Positions 43,055-52,749 of a stretch of 64,000 bases of DNA are shown piece by piece. Both the position numbers and the translations under genes were made by a program. The stretch is from Emticicia aquatica (GTDB lineage Bacteria; Bacteroidota; Bacteroidia; Cytophagales; Spirosomataceae). Position 1 is the first letter of the stretch, and each line of letters begins with the position of its first letter. The stretch spans positions 1,054,001 through 1,118,000 of the forward strand of contig NZ_CAKLPY010000001.1 in the NCBI RefSeq assembly GCF_923079645.1, read 5' to 3'. The notes below the pieces were generated by a model, which saw only the letters and a program-made list of their open reading frames with translations, was not told the origin of the DNA and made no database searches.

Positions 43055-44185
43055 ATGAAATATGAATTACAAAAAACTGACTCTCAATCGAAAGCTCGAG
43101 CTGGGAAAATGACAACTGACCATGGCGAAATATTGACGCCAATTTTTATGCCTGTCGGTACGGCTGCTACTGTTAAAGCTGTTCATCAACGTGAATTGGT
43201 GAATGACGTAAAAGCTCAAATTATTTTGGGGAATACTTACCATTTATACTTACGTCCAGGATTGGATATTTTAGAGCGTGCTGGTGGATTGCATAAATTT
43301 AATGGTTGGAGTGGCCCGATACTAACTGATTCGGGAGGATATCAGGTTTTTTCATTAAAAGATATTCGTAAAATTTCGGAAGAAGGGGTAAAGTTTCAAT
43401 CGCATATTGATGGCTCGAGACATTTATTTACACCCGAAAATGTGATGGATACGCAACGAATCATAGGAGCGGATATTATCATGGCATTTGACGAATGTGC
43501 TCCATATCCTTGTGATTATAGTTATGCAAAAAAATCAATGGAAATGACACATCGTTGGCTTACTCGCTGTATTGACAGATTTGATTCTACTGAAGGCAAA
43601 TACGGATATTCACAATCTCTTTTTCCGATTGTTCAAGGAAGCGTCTATAAAGATTTACGTATTCAGTCGGCCGAATTTATAGCTGAACAAAACCGAGATG
43701 GAAATGCAATTGGTGGTTTAGCAGTTGGCGAACCTGCCGAAAAAATGTATGAAACTATTGATTATGTAAATGATATTTTACCAAAAGATAAACCAAGATA
43801 TTTGATGGGAGTAGGAACTCCTGAAAATATTTTGGAAGGAATAGCTCTTGGAATTGATATGTTCGATTGCGTAATGCCAACTCGAAATGCACGAAATGGA
43901 ATGTTGTTTACAACACAAGGAATAATCAATATTAGGAATGAAAAATGGAAAGATGATTTTACGCCAATTGACGAAACACTTGGAGGCTATGCCAGTACAT
44001 TTTATTCAAAAGCATATTTACGTCATTTGGTAAAATGTGATGAAATTTTGGCAGCACAAATTGCTAGTATTCATAACTTGACTTTCTATTTATGGTTGGT
44101 CGGACAAGCTCGTGAACATATTCTTGCAGGAGATTTCTTTTCTTGGAAAAATACAATGGTAAAACAAACCATGCAACGGTTGTAA
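43055..44185 (+). CDS. tgt: Queuine tRNA-ribosyltransferase Tgt
   Basis: The 376-residue protein has the Tgt barrel signatures: GNTYHLYLRPGLDIL, LTDSGGYQVFSL with the catalytic aspartate region, and MGVGTPENILEGIALGIDMFDCVMPTRNARNG. It exchanges guanine 34 for preQ1 in tRNAs for Asn, Asp, His and Tyr. The zinc-ligand loop CxCxxC of E. coli Tgt is replaced here by TLGGYASTF, although KAYLRHL follows normally. From memory this loss is common in Bacteroidota. I use ATG 43055; 43034 is an alternative. Confidence 0.92.
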   Translation: MKYELQKTDSQSKARAGKMTTDHGEILTPIFMPVGTAATVKAVHQRELVNDVKAQIILGNTYHLYLRPGLDILERAGGLHKFNGWSGPILTDSGGYQVFSLKDIRKISEEGVKFQSHIDGSRHLFTPENVMDTQRIIGADIIMAFDECAPYPCDYSYAKKSMEMTHRWLTRCIDRFDSTEGKYGYSQSLFPIVQGSVYKDLRIQSAEFIAEQNRDGNAIGGLAVGEPAEKMYETIDYVNDILPKDKPRYLMGVGTPENILEGIALGIDMFDCVMPTRNARNGMLFTTQGIINIRNEKWKDDFTPIDETLGGYASTFYSKAYLRHLVKCDEILAAQIASIHNLTFYLWLVGQAREHILAGDFFSWKNTMVKQTMQRL

Positions 44186-44189
44186 AAAG

Positions 44190-44768
44190 TCACTTCCGAC
44201 TAACAAACTTATTGCCTTCAATATAAAAACGATACGGCAAATCTGCTCCTTGTGTAATTCCGATGCGAGTGGTTGTCACGATTTGAAAATCGGTTGATTG
44301 GGTATTAATGCAGTGAAATTTGTCGGAATCCAACGGGAAGAAGTTGAAACCAGGCGTGATTGCCATCGCTTGAACTAATTTGGCAGGGCCGTTGCACAAA
44401 TTACATAAATTTTTTGTGTTGCGTCTTTCTTGCATTAATTCAATGCCTTCAATTGGTTCTAATGCTCGAATCAAAATGGCTTCGCCAATATTTTTTGCAC
44501 CACTCACAATATTGAAACAATGGTGTAAACCGTAAATAAGATAAACATAAGCGACTCCAGCATTTTCAAACATTGCTGCGTTTCGTGTCGTTTTTTTTCG
44601 ATAAGCATGACAAGCTGGGTCATTGTGTAAATATGCCTCGGTTTCAACAATAATACCAGAAGTGCGTCCTTGTGGACTTTCATGGACCAGTGTACAACCT
44701 AGCAATTGCTTTGCTAAAGATAATGTATTATGTTTTTCGTAAAATTCTTTGGGAAGAAGGTTTTGCAT
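44190..44768 (-). CDS. DNA-3-methyladenine glycosylase (AAG/MPG type)
   Basis: The 192-residue protein matches the AAG family: LLGCTLVHESPQGRTSGIIVETEAYLHNDPACHAYRKKT, with the active-site glutamate in VETEAY, followed by NAAMFENAGVAYVYLIYG and the GPAKLVQAM segment. It removes alkylated purines such as 3-methyladenine. I use ATG 44768; a longer frame exists to 44825. It is convergent with tgt, only 4 nt apart. Confidence 0.9.
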   Translation of the reverse strand: MQNLLPKEFYEKHNTLSLAKQLLGCTLVHESPQGRTSGIIVETEAYLHNDPACHAYRKKTTRNAAMFENAGVAYVYLIYGLHHCFNIVSGAKNIGEAILIRALEPIEGIELMQERRNTKNLCNLCNGPAKLVQAMAITPGFNFFPLDSDKFHCINTQSTDFQIVTTTRIGITQGADLPYRFYIEGNKFVSRK

Positions 44769-44860
44769 CTGTACTTTTGGTAAGTTTTTACTACGAATAT
44801 ATGTATTATCTTTTATATACGACAATTTGAAGCATTGTCAAAAATGAATATTATTGAACC

Positions 44861-46075
44861 TTGAAACAAATACAATATAAATATCGTCCCGATAATCTTA
44901 CGATTTCTGAACCCAATAAGTATAAAACAGAAGATTTGTACTCGGAAGAAATGGTGCTTAATCTTGGCCCTCAACACCCATCTACACACGGAGTTTTGCG
45001 TTTAGAAGTGCTTACCGATGGCGAAATTGTAGCAGATGTTGTATCTCATTTAGGTTATTTACATCGTTGTTTTGAAAAACATGCAGAAAGTTTGCCTTTC
45101 AATCAAATCATACCTTATGTTGATAGAATGGATTATGTGGCTTCCATGAATTCTGAACTAGCCTATGTAATGGGTGTAGAAAAAATGCTTGGAATTGATA
45201 AAGATTTACCAAAAAGAGTCGAATATATTAGAGTTTTGGTGGCTGAACTTAATAGGATTGCATCTCATTTTATTGCCATTGGTACTTATGCACTCGATAT
45301 AGGTGCAGCAACGCCATTTTTGTGGTTATTGCGTGACCGTGAACATATTTTGAGAATGTTGGAATGGCTTTGCGGTGCAAGATTATTATATAATTATATT
45401 TGGGTTGGTGGACTTTTCTATGATTTGCCTGTTGGTTTTGAGGAACGTTGCCTAGAATTTGTTAATTACCTAAAGCCCAAATTGATAGAATTGCAGCAAT
45501 TAGTTATTGAAAATCATATTTTTATTAATCGAACTGCAAATATTGGTGTATTGCCCTTACCAATGGCAATTAACTTTGGTTGTACAGGCCCTGTTTTGCG
45601 TGGTTCGGGTCTAAAATGGGATTTACGGAAAGTTGATGCGTATTCGGTTTATTCTGAAATTGAATTTGATATTCCTGTTGGAAAAGGTGAAGTCGGTAAG
45701 GTGGGGGATTGTTGGGATAGAAATAATGTTCGAGTAAAAGAGTGTTGGGAATCACTAAGAATAATTGAGCAATGCCTAGAAAAACTAACAAAAGAGCATA
45801 AACGTACCAAAGAATTTGACCCACAAGCTTTAGTTCCAAAGAAAATTCGCCCACCGAAAATGGATTTCTATTGTCGTGCCGAAAACCCAAAAGGAGAGTT
45901 AGGCTTCTTTTTTCGGACTGATGGCCGCTCAGATGTACCAACACGAGTAAAAGCTAGGGCATGTTCTTTTAATAATTTATCGGTTTTACCCGAATTATCA
46001 AGAGGAGGAATGATTGCCGATTTGGTAGCAGTTATTGGTTCGCTTGATGTGGTGATGGGGGAGGTTGACCGCTAA
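44861..46075 (+). CDS. nuoD: NADH-quinone oxidoreductase subunit D (NuoD)
   Basis: The 404-residue protein is a clear NuoD/49-kDa subunit: MVLNLGPQHPSTHGVLRLEV, RVEYIRVLVAELNRIASH, FIDVG-type loops (ATPFLWLLRDREHIL), and the C-terminal GGMIADLVAVIGSLDVVMGEVDR. It helps form the quinone pocket of complex I. No ATG fits upstream; TTG 44861 gives a normal N-terminus, and ATG 44951 would start at the conserved core. No other nuo gene is adjacent, which is unusual. Confidence 0.9.
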   Translation: MKQIQYKYRPDNLTISEPNKYKTEDLYSEEMVLNLGPQHPSTHGVLRLEVLTDGEIVADVVSHLGYLHRCFEKHAESLPFNQIIPYVDRMDYVASMNSELAYVMGVEKMLGIDKDLPKRVEYIRVLVAELNRIASHFIAIGTYALDIGAATPFLWLLRDREHILRMLEWLCGARLLYNYIWVGGLFYDLPVGFEERCLEFVNYLKPKLIELQQLVIENHIFINRTANIGVLPLPMAINFGCTGPVLRGSGLKWDLRKVDAYSVYSEIEFDIPVGKGEVGKVGDCWDRNNVRVKECWESLRIIEQCLEKLTKEHKRTKEFDPQALVPKKIRPPKMDFYCRAENPKGELGFFFRTDGRSDVPTRVKARACSFNNLSVLPELSRGGMIADLVAVIGSLDVVMGEVDR

Positions 46076-46076
46076 A

Positions 46077-47450
46077 TTATTTCCAAAATAAATAAAATGG
46101 AATACCAGTTGCTATTAAACCTAACCCAAATAATGCTTCATAAGGTTGATTGAAAATAGTTACAAAAAGTAACGAAACACAGAAAAGTACAAAGAAAATA
46201 GGTACAAAAGGATAACCAATAACTTTGTATTTTCGCTCAATTTCTGGATTCTTCAAACGTAAAATAATTACACCTAAAGCTGTGCTTCCATAGTAGATAA
46301 AAGAAGCAAAAATTAACATGTCAGTTAGTTGATCAAAACTGCCAGACCATATTAAAAGTATTGACCATATTGACTGTAACAAGAGAGCTACATCAGGTGT
46401 TTTATAAATAGGATGAATTGATGCTGCTTTTTTGAAGAACAATTGGTCACGTGCCATGGCATAAAAAATCCGAGCCGACATCATAATTGAACTATTGGTG
46501 GCATTTAAAGTAGTTATAAGTATCAAACAGGCTACAAAAAGCATTCCCGTACTACCTAAAATTTTGTTAGCAACCTCAATCGCAGCGATTTTATTTGGAG
46601 TTTCATTGAGTTGAATAAAAAAGTCAATCGGTAAAATATAGACAAAAACGATATTCAACATTACATAAATCAAAATCACAATTCCTGTCCCAATTCCTAG
46701 AGCCAAAGGAAGATTTTTTTGTGGATTCTTGACTTCTTCACCTATATATCCAATGTGATTCCAACCTTCGTAACCCCAAAAAGCACCTAAACTAGCAATC
46801 ATCATTGCTTTCATCATTCCCCAACCATACAGTTTACTTTCGTCAAAATTTACACTTTTTTGAGTTAAATTCTCAAAACTGCCTTCCTCAGCCTTTAAAC
46901 CAAAAATGATGAATAAAAGCACTGCTATAAACATCAAATAGGTCAAAATACTACTTAAACTTTCAGCGAATTTTATGCCTCTATAATTTAGATAAGTAAG
47001 TAAAATAGTTAATAATGAAGCCAGCAATTTGATGGATAAATTATCAAAAATATTGATTCCAAAAATAATGCAACTGAGATTTGATGATGGAAGTGGAATA
47101 AGGCTATTGAATGATTGAGCAAAAATGTAAGCAAGAGCAGCAATGGCAGCGGTTTTCATCACTGTGAAATTTCCCCATCCATATAAAAAAGCAAAAAAAC
47201 GTCCATAAATTTTTTGAAAATAAGCATATTCTCCACCCGAATCAGGAAACATACTAGCCATCTCGGCTGTTGATAAAGCTCCAGCTAAACTAATAATCCC
47301 TGCTAAAATCCAACATAAAATCACCAATAACGGCGAACCTAATTCGGCAGACATTGGGGCAATTTTCTTGAAAACCCCAGAGCCAACAATTACGCTAACC
47401 ACCAAAATTGTTGCCGCTCTAAGTCCGATTTTAGGAATGAGTTTAGACAT
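46077..47450 (-). CDS. APC-family amino acid/peptide permease
   Basis: The 457-residue protein has about 12 membrane segments and APC features: IGLRAATILVVSVIVGSGVFKK, GGEYAYFQKIYGRFFAFLYGW, and ATNSSIMMSARIFYAMARD. It lies 5 nt downstream of the dipeptide epimerase gene and should import an amino acid or small peptide used by this operon, perhaps D- or L-Glu/Ala-type products of cell-wall turnover. It converges with nuoD with only one base between the stops. Confidence 0.87.
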   Translation of the reverse strand: MSKLIPKIGLRAATILVVSVIVGSGVFKKIAPMSAELGSPLLVILCWILAGIISLAGALSTAEMASMFPDSGGEYAYFQKIYGRFFAFLYGWGNFTVMKTAAIAALAYIFAQSFNSLIPLPSSNLSCIIFGINIFDNLSIKLLASLLTILLTYLNYRGIKFAESLSSILTYLMFIAVLLFIIFGLKAEEGSFENLTQKSVNFDESKLYGWGMMKAMMIASLGAFWGYEGWNHIGYIGEEVKNPQKNLPLALGIGTGIVILIYVMLNIVFVYILPIDFFIQLNETPNKIAAIEVANKILGSTGMLFVACLILITTLNATNSSIMMSARIFYAMARDQLFFKKAASIHPIYKTPDVALLLQSIWSILLIWSGSFDQLTDMLIFASFIYYGSTALGVIILRLKNPEIERKYKVIGYPFVPIFFVLFCVSLLFVTIFNQPYEALFGLGLIATGIPFYLFWK

Positions 47451-47455
47451 ATTTT

Positions 47456-48526
47456 TTAATTGAGTATATCGTATCCAAATCCCGCTTTATCGGTGATTTT
47501 TAAGTAGCCATTTTCCAAAATGAAACCTCCACTTACCAAATCTTCTGCCAAATCAAAACTGCCGTCAAGGTCGAGGTAACGGGTATTTTGGCAAGCATAA
47601 GCAACGTGTAGAGCAGCCGTAATACTTGCGATACTTTCGTCATTGCAGCCCCAAAATAAATCAATATTGGCATTTTGAGCAATGGTAGCAATTTCTAAAG
47701 CTCCCATGATTCCACCACATTTCATTAATTTAATATTGAAAATTCCGAATGGCTGAGGGTTTGAGCTAAATTGTAAAGCCGATTTTGCATTTTTCAAAGA
47801 TTCATCTCCAGTTAAAACTTTTCGATGTTGAGCCTCAAGCTGCAATAATTCTGATTCTTTTCCTACTTTTAGTGGTTGTTCTATCAATTCAATGCCAATA
47901 GTATCAGTTTTTGTTAGAAATTTCTTTAAATCTTGTAACGAATATCCTTGATTAGCATCAACTCTGATTTTTAGATTATTTTTATAAATTTCATGCAAAC
48001 GAGTGACACGCTCTATATCTTCGTCCACATCAAGGCCTGTTTTTACTTTCAAAACTTTAAAACCTAGCTTGAAATATTTTTCTGCTTCTTCTAAAGTCTC
48101 AGTTACATTCATGATTCCAATGGTAACTGAAGTAGGCAAAAATTTAATTTTTTGTCCATAAAAATCAACAATCGGTATATTCAAAAACTTTCCAAAAGTA
48201 TCGTGTAAAGCAAGGTCAATGGCAGCTTGTGTACCGGCCAAATTTGGGAATTGTTGACAGGCTTCAAAAATTATTTGCTGAAAATGTCTAATATCTCGCC
48301 CAACCAAGTTATGAACAAACTCAGTTTGCAAATTCAAATAAGTTTGTTGTGAATTTTCTCCTATAACCTCTTCTGCTGGACTTGCAGAACCCAAGCCAAC
48401 GATTCCATTTTCTAGTTCAATTTCTAAAAAAACTAATTCTACATCAGTAAAAGTACTATATGCAATTGTATATGGTTTGGTTAAGGCTAAGTTTTTTAGG
48501 TAGGGGCGAACCGCTTTGATTTTCAT
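47456..48526 (-). CDS. Enolase-superfamily dipeptide epimerase (or N-acyl-amino-acid racemase)
   Basis: The 356-residue protein has the muconate-lactonizing subgroup layout: KxK-type catalytic lysine region (VLKVKTG), metal ligands D, E, D (RVDANQGY; LIEQPL; LTGDESL) and a second lysine (NIKLMKCGG). The family includes L-Ala-D/L-Glu epimerases of murein recycling and the N-acetyl-D-glutamate racemase DgcA. It directly follows a DUF1611 gene, the same pair as DgcN-DgcA. Which of the two reactions it performs cannot be decided here. Confidence 0.87.
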   Translation of the reverse strand: MKIKAVRPYLKNLALTKPYTIAYSTFTDVELVFLEIELENGIVGLGSASPAEEVIGENSQQTYLNLQTEFVHNLVGRDIRHFQQIIFEACQQFPNLAGTQAAIDLALHDTFGKFLNIPIVDFYGQKIKFLPTSVTIGIMNVTETLEEAEKYFKLGFKVLKVKTGLDVDEDIERVTRLHEIYKNNLKIRVDANQGYSLQDLKKFLTKTDTIGIELIEQPLKVGKESELLQLEAQHRKVLTGDESLKNAKSALQFSSNPQPFGIFNIKLMKCGGIMGALEIATIAQNANIDLFWGCNDESIASITAALHVAYACQNTRYLDLDGSFDLAEDLVSGGFILENGYLKITDKAGFGYDILN

Positions 48527-48528
48527 TG

Positions 48529-49572
48529 CTATAAGGCTTTTAGTGTAGAAACAATCTTTTCAACGCCTTCTTGAATCGGCAATAAAACAGGTATTTTTAA
48601 AGATTTTTCATAGAAATTTTGGTATTCGTAAGCTTCTTCGGTAGAGCATTTTTCGGTGTTGAGAGCCACTGCAATTACTTTTGAACCTAATTTCTCAATA
48701 ATTTCTATTTCTGATTCAACACTCGGGATTTTTCCCCAACAGGGGTCATCATCAAAAAACTTCCTTTTCGGTGCATGAAGTAAAACTACATAATTCGCAT
48801 TGCCAGAAATCAATAATTCTAGTCCGCACGGCCCGCTCGGATTGCGTAAAGAAGATTGCCCTTCAAGCAAAATTATGTCAGGTTTTGTTTCATTCCAACA
48901 AGTCACAATAGCATTTTCTAACTCACCAGAAACAAAATCATTTAAAGTTGAATCGAAAATAAAACCGTATTTTCCACCTTGTAACCAACCTGTTTGTCCT
49001 GTGAAAATCATTTCTGCATTTAAGCCACTAGCTTGACAAGCTTGCTTAATCATTCTTGCGGTGGTTCGTTTGCCCATGGCACAATCCATCCCAATCACGG
49101 CAATCGTTTTAGCTTTTACTTGGTATATTTCACCTGTCCAAAAATGTAAATCTTTTCTTGTTTTAGGTTTTCTAATATCAGTTAAAGTAACATTATTTTG
49201 AGTGGCTAATTCAACAATTTCTGGTTTTTCGCTAAGGTATTCATGTAGCCCATTGACGATAGAAATACCTTTTTTAATAGCATCTTTTACAATTTCTAGC
49301 ATTGGATGAGGTAAAACACCACCAATTGTTGCTATTCCAATAATCAGAAAATCAATATTGATTAATTGTTTTTGTGCCGAATGCAATGATTCAAAAATAG
49401 GAATATTTCGATTTTTTCCGTCCAACAATTCACCTGCGTCCTTTCCAGCAGTGCTTTCAGAGTCAATTACACCAATAATATTGTACCTTTCAGTTCCTCT
49501 AATTAATCCGTGTGCGGTTTTGGCATCGCCTTTTTGTAACAAGCCATTTGTTAAAATTACTGCTTTATTCAT
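48529..49572 (-). CDS. DUF1611 protein, DgcN-like D-glutamate N-acetyltransferase candidate
   Basis: The 347-residue protein has an N-terminal Rossmann-like domain and a C-terminal P-loop-like domain (VIGMDCAMGKRTTARMI; LLEGQSSLRNPSGPCGLELL), the DUF1611 layout. Characterised members (DgcN) acetylate D-glutamate with acetyl-CoA before racemisation by the enolase-superfamily partner. The partner follows immediately (2-nt gap). Here the pair sits with a D-aminoacylase domain and a permease, supporting D-amino-acid or muropeptide use. Confidence 0.8.
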   Translation of the reverse strand: MNKAVILTNGLLQKGDAKTAHGLIRGTERYNIIGVIDSESTAGKDAGELLDGKNRNIPIFESLHSAQKQLINIDFLIIGIATIGGVLPHPMLEIVKDAIKKGISIVNGLHEYLSEKPEIVELATQNNVTLTDIRKPKTRKDLHFWTGEIYQVKAKTIAVIGMDCAMGKRTTARMIKQACQASGLNAEMIFTGQTGWLQGGKYGFIFDSTLNDFVSGELENAIVTCWNETKPDIILLEGQSSLRNPSGPCGLELLISGNANYVVLLHAPKRKFFDDDPCWGKIPSVESEIEIIEKLGSKVIAVALNTEKCSTEEAYEYQNFYEKSLKIPVLLPIQEGVEKIVSTLKAL

Positions 49573-49581
49573 TTAAACTTT

Positions 49582-52125
49582 TTATTGTTTTTTTATTAAT
49601 ACGCCCGAATACTTTCCAGTAGATTTTTGCGATTGGAAAACTAATTCGCCATTGACCCAAACTTTTTCAATACCTGTTGAAAGGGCTTTCCCATTTTGAA
49701 TATTGGCATTATCAATAACTGTATCAGGATTAAAAAGCACTAAATCAGCATAATTTCCATTGGCAATGATTCCTCGATTATTGATTCCAAGATTTTCGGC
49801 TGATAAACCTGTCATTTTATAAATAGCTGTTTCTAAAGGCATTAACTTTTGTTCTCTTACGTACCTTCCTAGTATTTTGGTGAAAGTTCCATGACCACGA
49901 GGATGCCCGCTTGATGAGCCATCCGAGCAAATATTGGTATGTGGCCAAACCAAGAATTTAGCTACATCATTTTCATCCATTGATTTGCCCATAATTGCTT
50001 CGATTCCTTCATCAAAATCAGGATTTTTTTCTTCAAAATCTGCTGCAATAGCAATCAAATCCATCAATGTTTGAGAAGGTTTTTCGTTCCGTTCTTTGGC
50101 AATTTCGGAAATAGTCTTTCCTGCATAAGTTTTATTGGGAGCAAACCTTACCAAAACAGACTTTTCAGGGTCAAATAATTGATTTACAGCAAATTCAGCA
50201 CTTGCGGCATTGTTATAATCACGATTTGGAAATAAAACTCTGAGCGTCGAATTCCAAAAATCATAAGGGTAGCAATCAGCTGTAATGTTAATACCTTCAG
50301 CTCTTGCTTTTTGTAATTTGGCAAGTAACTGTGGCGACTTTCCCCATTGGTCTTTTTTGGCAATTTTAATATGAGAAATCTGTACTGGTATTTTTGAACT
50401 TCGCCCAATTTCGATGATTTCGTCAATAGCTTCATCTAAATTTATATCTTCGCTTCTCACGTGACTCATATATCTTCCGCCATTTTGGGCTACAATATCA
50501 GTTAACTGAAGTATTTCATCTCGATTTGAAAAGAAAGCCGATTCATATTCTAAGCCTGTTGCTAAACCTAATGAACCCTTTTTTAATTCATTTTGTAATA
50601 AAACCTTCATTTTATCAACTTCGGCGGCTTTGGCAGTTCGATAAAGACTTTTGGTTCCCATCACTTCTGTTCTCAAGGTTGAGTGACCCGTATAAGAAGC
50701 AACATTTATGGCTACTGGATGTTTCTTGAAGAAATTTTTTAGCGTATCCATTGGATAACTGCCACCATCTTGACCAATAACAATTGTTGTAATACCTTGG
50801 CTGACAGCAGGAATAGCTTCAGGAACTTTATTCAAGCCCCCAAAATGATGGCTGTGAGAATCAATAAATCCGGGAGACAAAACCAGTCCTTGACCATCGG
50901 TGATTGTTTCATTTGAGAATGCTTCTAAATTACCAATTTCCCAAATTTTATCATCCTTCAAACGGATATCTTCTTTTCTGGCTGGTGTTCCTGTGCCATC
51001 AATGAGTTGGACGTTTTTTATGAGTTGGGTCGAAGCAATTTTCGCAGATTTTCCTTCTAAAATGTCTTTAACGATATTTCTGACACTGGCATTACTCGAA
51101 TTTGTCAGAATTATAACAGTGGTTTTTTTCTCGAGATTTCGTTCAATACTATTCAAAAAACCAACCCAACTTCCTGTATGATTTAAAATATTTCCGTTTT
51201 TCTCAATGAACCACCCAAAGCCATAATTGTAGGTTTTACCATTATTTAATTTAACTGGCGAAAAGGCTTCCTTGAGCGTTTTCGCACTCACAAGCTTGGT
51301 AGTATAAAGTGCTTGTTCCCATTTTAATAAATCTTCTGCCGAAGAATAAATATTTCCGTCACCAATGACACCATCTAGTCTAATAAGGTCATTCAAGTAG
51401 TTTTTGCCGTTTTTCCTCTCAAAACCATAAACCCGCTGAATATTGACACTCAACGGGCTTTGCATGTTTAGGTAATAAACATAGGTGTTTGTTAATGAAA
51501 GTGGTTGGGTAATATGTTTTTTGAAAAAATCTTCGATTTTCATCCCAGATGTTTTCTCAATAATTAATGCCAATATAATATAGCCTGTATTACAATATTC
51601 CCATTTTGAACCAGACTCGAAATTGAGTTTTGGTTTGAGATGAGAGAAAAGCTGAAGCATTTTCTCATTGTTAAGCGTATCAAGCGTATTATTATAACGA
51701 ATTGCCAAATCAAAATACTCAGGTAAGCCCGAAGTATGCGTCAAAAGTTGCCTAATCGAAATGTGTTTGTATGGAAATGAAGGCAAAAACTTTTGAACTT
51801 TATCATCGTATTGCAATTTTCCTTGTTCTTGCAAAATCATCGTCATCATTGCCACAAATTGCTTTGAAATGGAGGCTAAATTAAAAGACGACTGTACTGA
51901 AAGTGCTTCTTGGGTTTGTATATTAGCTATTCCAAGGGCTTTTTTATACAAGGTTTTACCATCTTGAGCAATCAAAACTACTCCGTTAAACATCGACTTT
52001 TCGTGAAGTTTAACCAATGCAGAATCTAATATAACTATTTGGGAATGTGACGGTTGAGCTTTTGAAGTCAAAATTATACTTCCCAAAATCAAAAATAACA
52101 GACTTTTAAGATATAAATTCTGCAT
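49582..52125 (-). CDS. Beta-lactamase-like serine hydrolase fused to D-aminoacylase
   Basis: The 847-residue protein starts with a signal peptide (LLFLILGSIILTSKAQ). Residues about 25-365 are a PBP4/class C-type serine hydrolase: SISK (SxxK), YCNTGY (YxN) and HTG (LNHTGSWVGF). Residues about 370-847 are an amidohydrolase of the N-acyl-D-amino-acid deacylase type: GFIDSHSHH, SHIKIAKKDQWGKS, CYPYDFWNSTLRVLFP and DGSSSGHPRGHGTFTKIL. One secreted protein could thus cleave D-amino-acid-containing peptides and deacylate the products. It heads the operon with DUF1611, epimerase and permease genes. Confidence 0.88.
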   Translation of the reverse strand: MQNLYLKSLLFLILGSIILTSKAQPSHSQIVILDSALVKLHEKSMFNGVVLIAQDGKTLYKKALGIANIQTQEALSVQSSFNLASISKQFVAMMTMILQEQGKLQYDDKVQKFLPSFPYKHISIRQLLTHTSGLPEYFDLAIRYNNTLDTLNNEKMLQLFSHLKPKLNFESGSKWEYCNTGYIILALIIEKTSGMKIEDFFKKHITQPLSLTNTYVYYLNMQSPLSVNIQRVYGFERKNGKNYLNDLIRLDGVIGDGNIYSSAEDLLKWEQALYTTKLVSAKTLKEAFSPVKLNNGKTYNYGFGWFIEKNGNILNHTGSWVGFLNSIERNLEKKTTVIILTNSSNASVRNIVKDILEGKSAKIASTQLIKNVQLIDGTGTPARKEDIRLKDDKIWEIGNLEAFSNETITDGQGLVLSPGFIDSHSHHFGGLNKVPEAIPAVSQGITTIVIGQDGGSYPMDTLKNFFKKHPVAINVASYTGHSTLRTEVMGTKSLYRTAKAAEVDKMKVLLQNELKKGSLGLATGLEYESAFFSNRDEILQLTDIVAQNGGRYMSHVRSEDINLDEAIDEIIEIGRSSKIPVQISHIKIAKKDQWGKSPQLLAKLQKARAEGINITADCYPYDFWNSTLRVLFPNRDYNNAASAEFAVNQLFDPEKSVLVRFAPNKTYAGKTISEIAKERNEKPSQTLMDLIAIAADFEEKNPDFDEGIEAIMGKSMDENDVAKFLVWPHTNICSDGSSSGHPRGHGTFTKILGRYVREQKLMPLETAIYKMTGLSAENLGINNRGIIANGNYADLVLFNPDTVIDNANIQNGKALSTGIEKVWVNGELVFQSQKSTGKYSGVLIKKQ

Positions 52126-52275
52126 GAATGAATTCTTTATGATGCTGTAAAATTTTAATAAATCTATTTTTTATTCTTTAAAAATGAAAATTTATCAAAC
52201 AAAATAAATATAAAACCTTAATTTTAAGCAAAATATTCTTTTTTACGTTTTTTTTAATTAATAAAAAAGCAAATT

Positions 52276-52731
52276 ATGCTGGATACAATCGACAAAAAAA
52301 TACTTAAGCTTTTGCAGAAAAATGCAAAATTAACAATCAAGGAATTAGCTGAAGAGCTAAATTTAACCACTTCTCCGATTTTTGAACGTATAAAAAGGTT
52401 GGAAAAAGAAGAGATTATTGAGGGATATGTTGCTTTGCTTAATGCCGAAAAAGTAGAAAAAGGACAAGTAGTTTTTTGTAATGTATCTATGCCTATTTAC
52501 ACGAAAGAAAATATTGATTCGTTTGAAAAAATTGTCCAATCAATGCCACAAGTGATGGAATGTTATCATTTAGCAGGAATGGTTGATTATCAATTAAAGG
52601 TTTTTGTGAAAGATATTAAGGAGTATGACAGTTTTTTGAAAAAAATGGCAGAAATTCAGGTTGTTAAAGTTCACAGTAGTGCCATAGTATTGCATAATGT
52701 AAAATATTCAACTGTGATTTCAGTTGATTAA
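52276..52731 (+). CDS. Lrp/AsnC-family regulator
   Basis: The 151-residue protein has an N-terminal HTH (LTIKELAEELNLTTSPIFERIKRLE) and a C-terminal RAM/AsnC effector domain. It is divergent from the D-aminoacylase operon across 150 bp of AT-rich DNA and is the likely local regulator. The effector is presumably an amino acid produced by that operon. Confidence 0.88.
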   Translation: MLDTIDKKILKLLQKNAKLTIKELAEELNLTTSPIFERIKRLEKEEIIEGYVALLNAEKVEKGQVVFCNVSMPIYTKENIDSFEKIVQSMPQVMECYHLAGMVDYQLKVFVKDIKEYDSFLKKMAEIQVVKVHSSAIVLHNVKYSTVISVD

Positions 52732-52749
52732 ACTTAGGCTAAAATCAAT

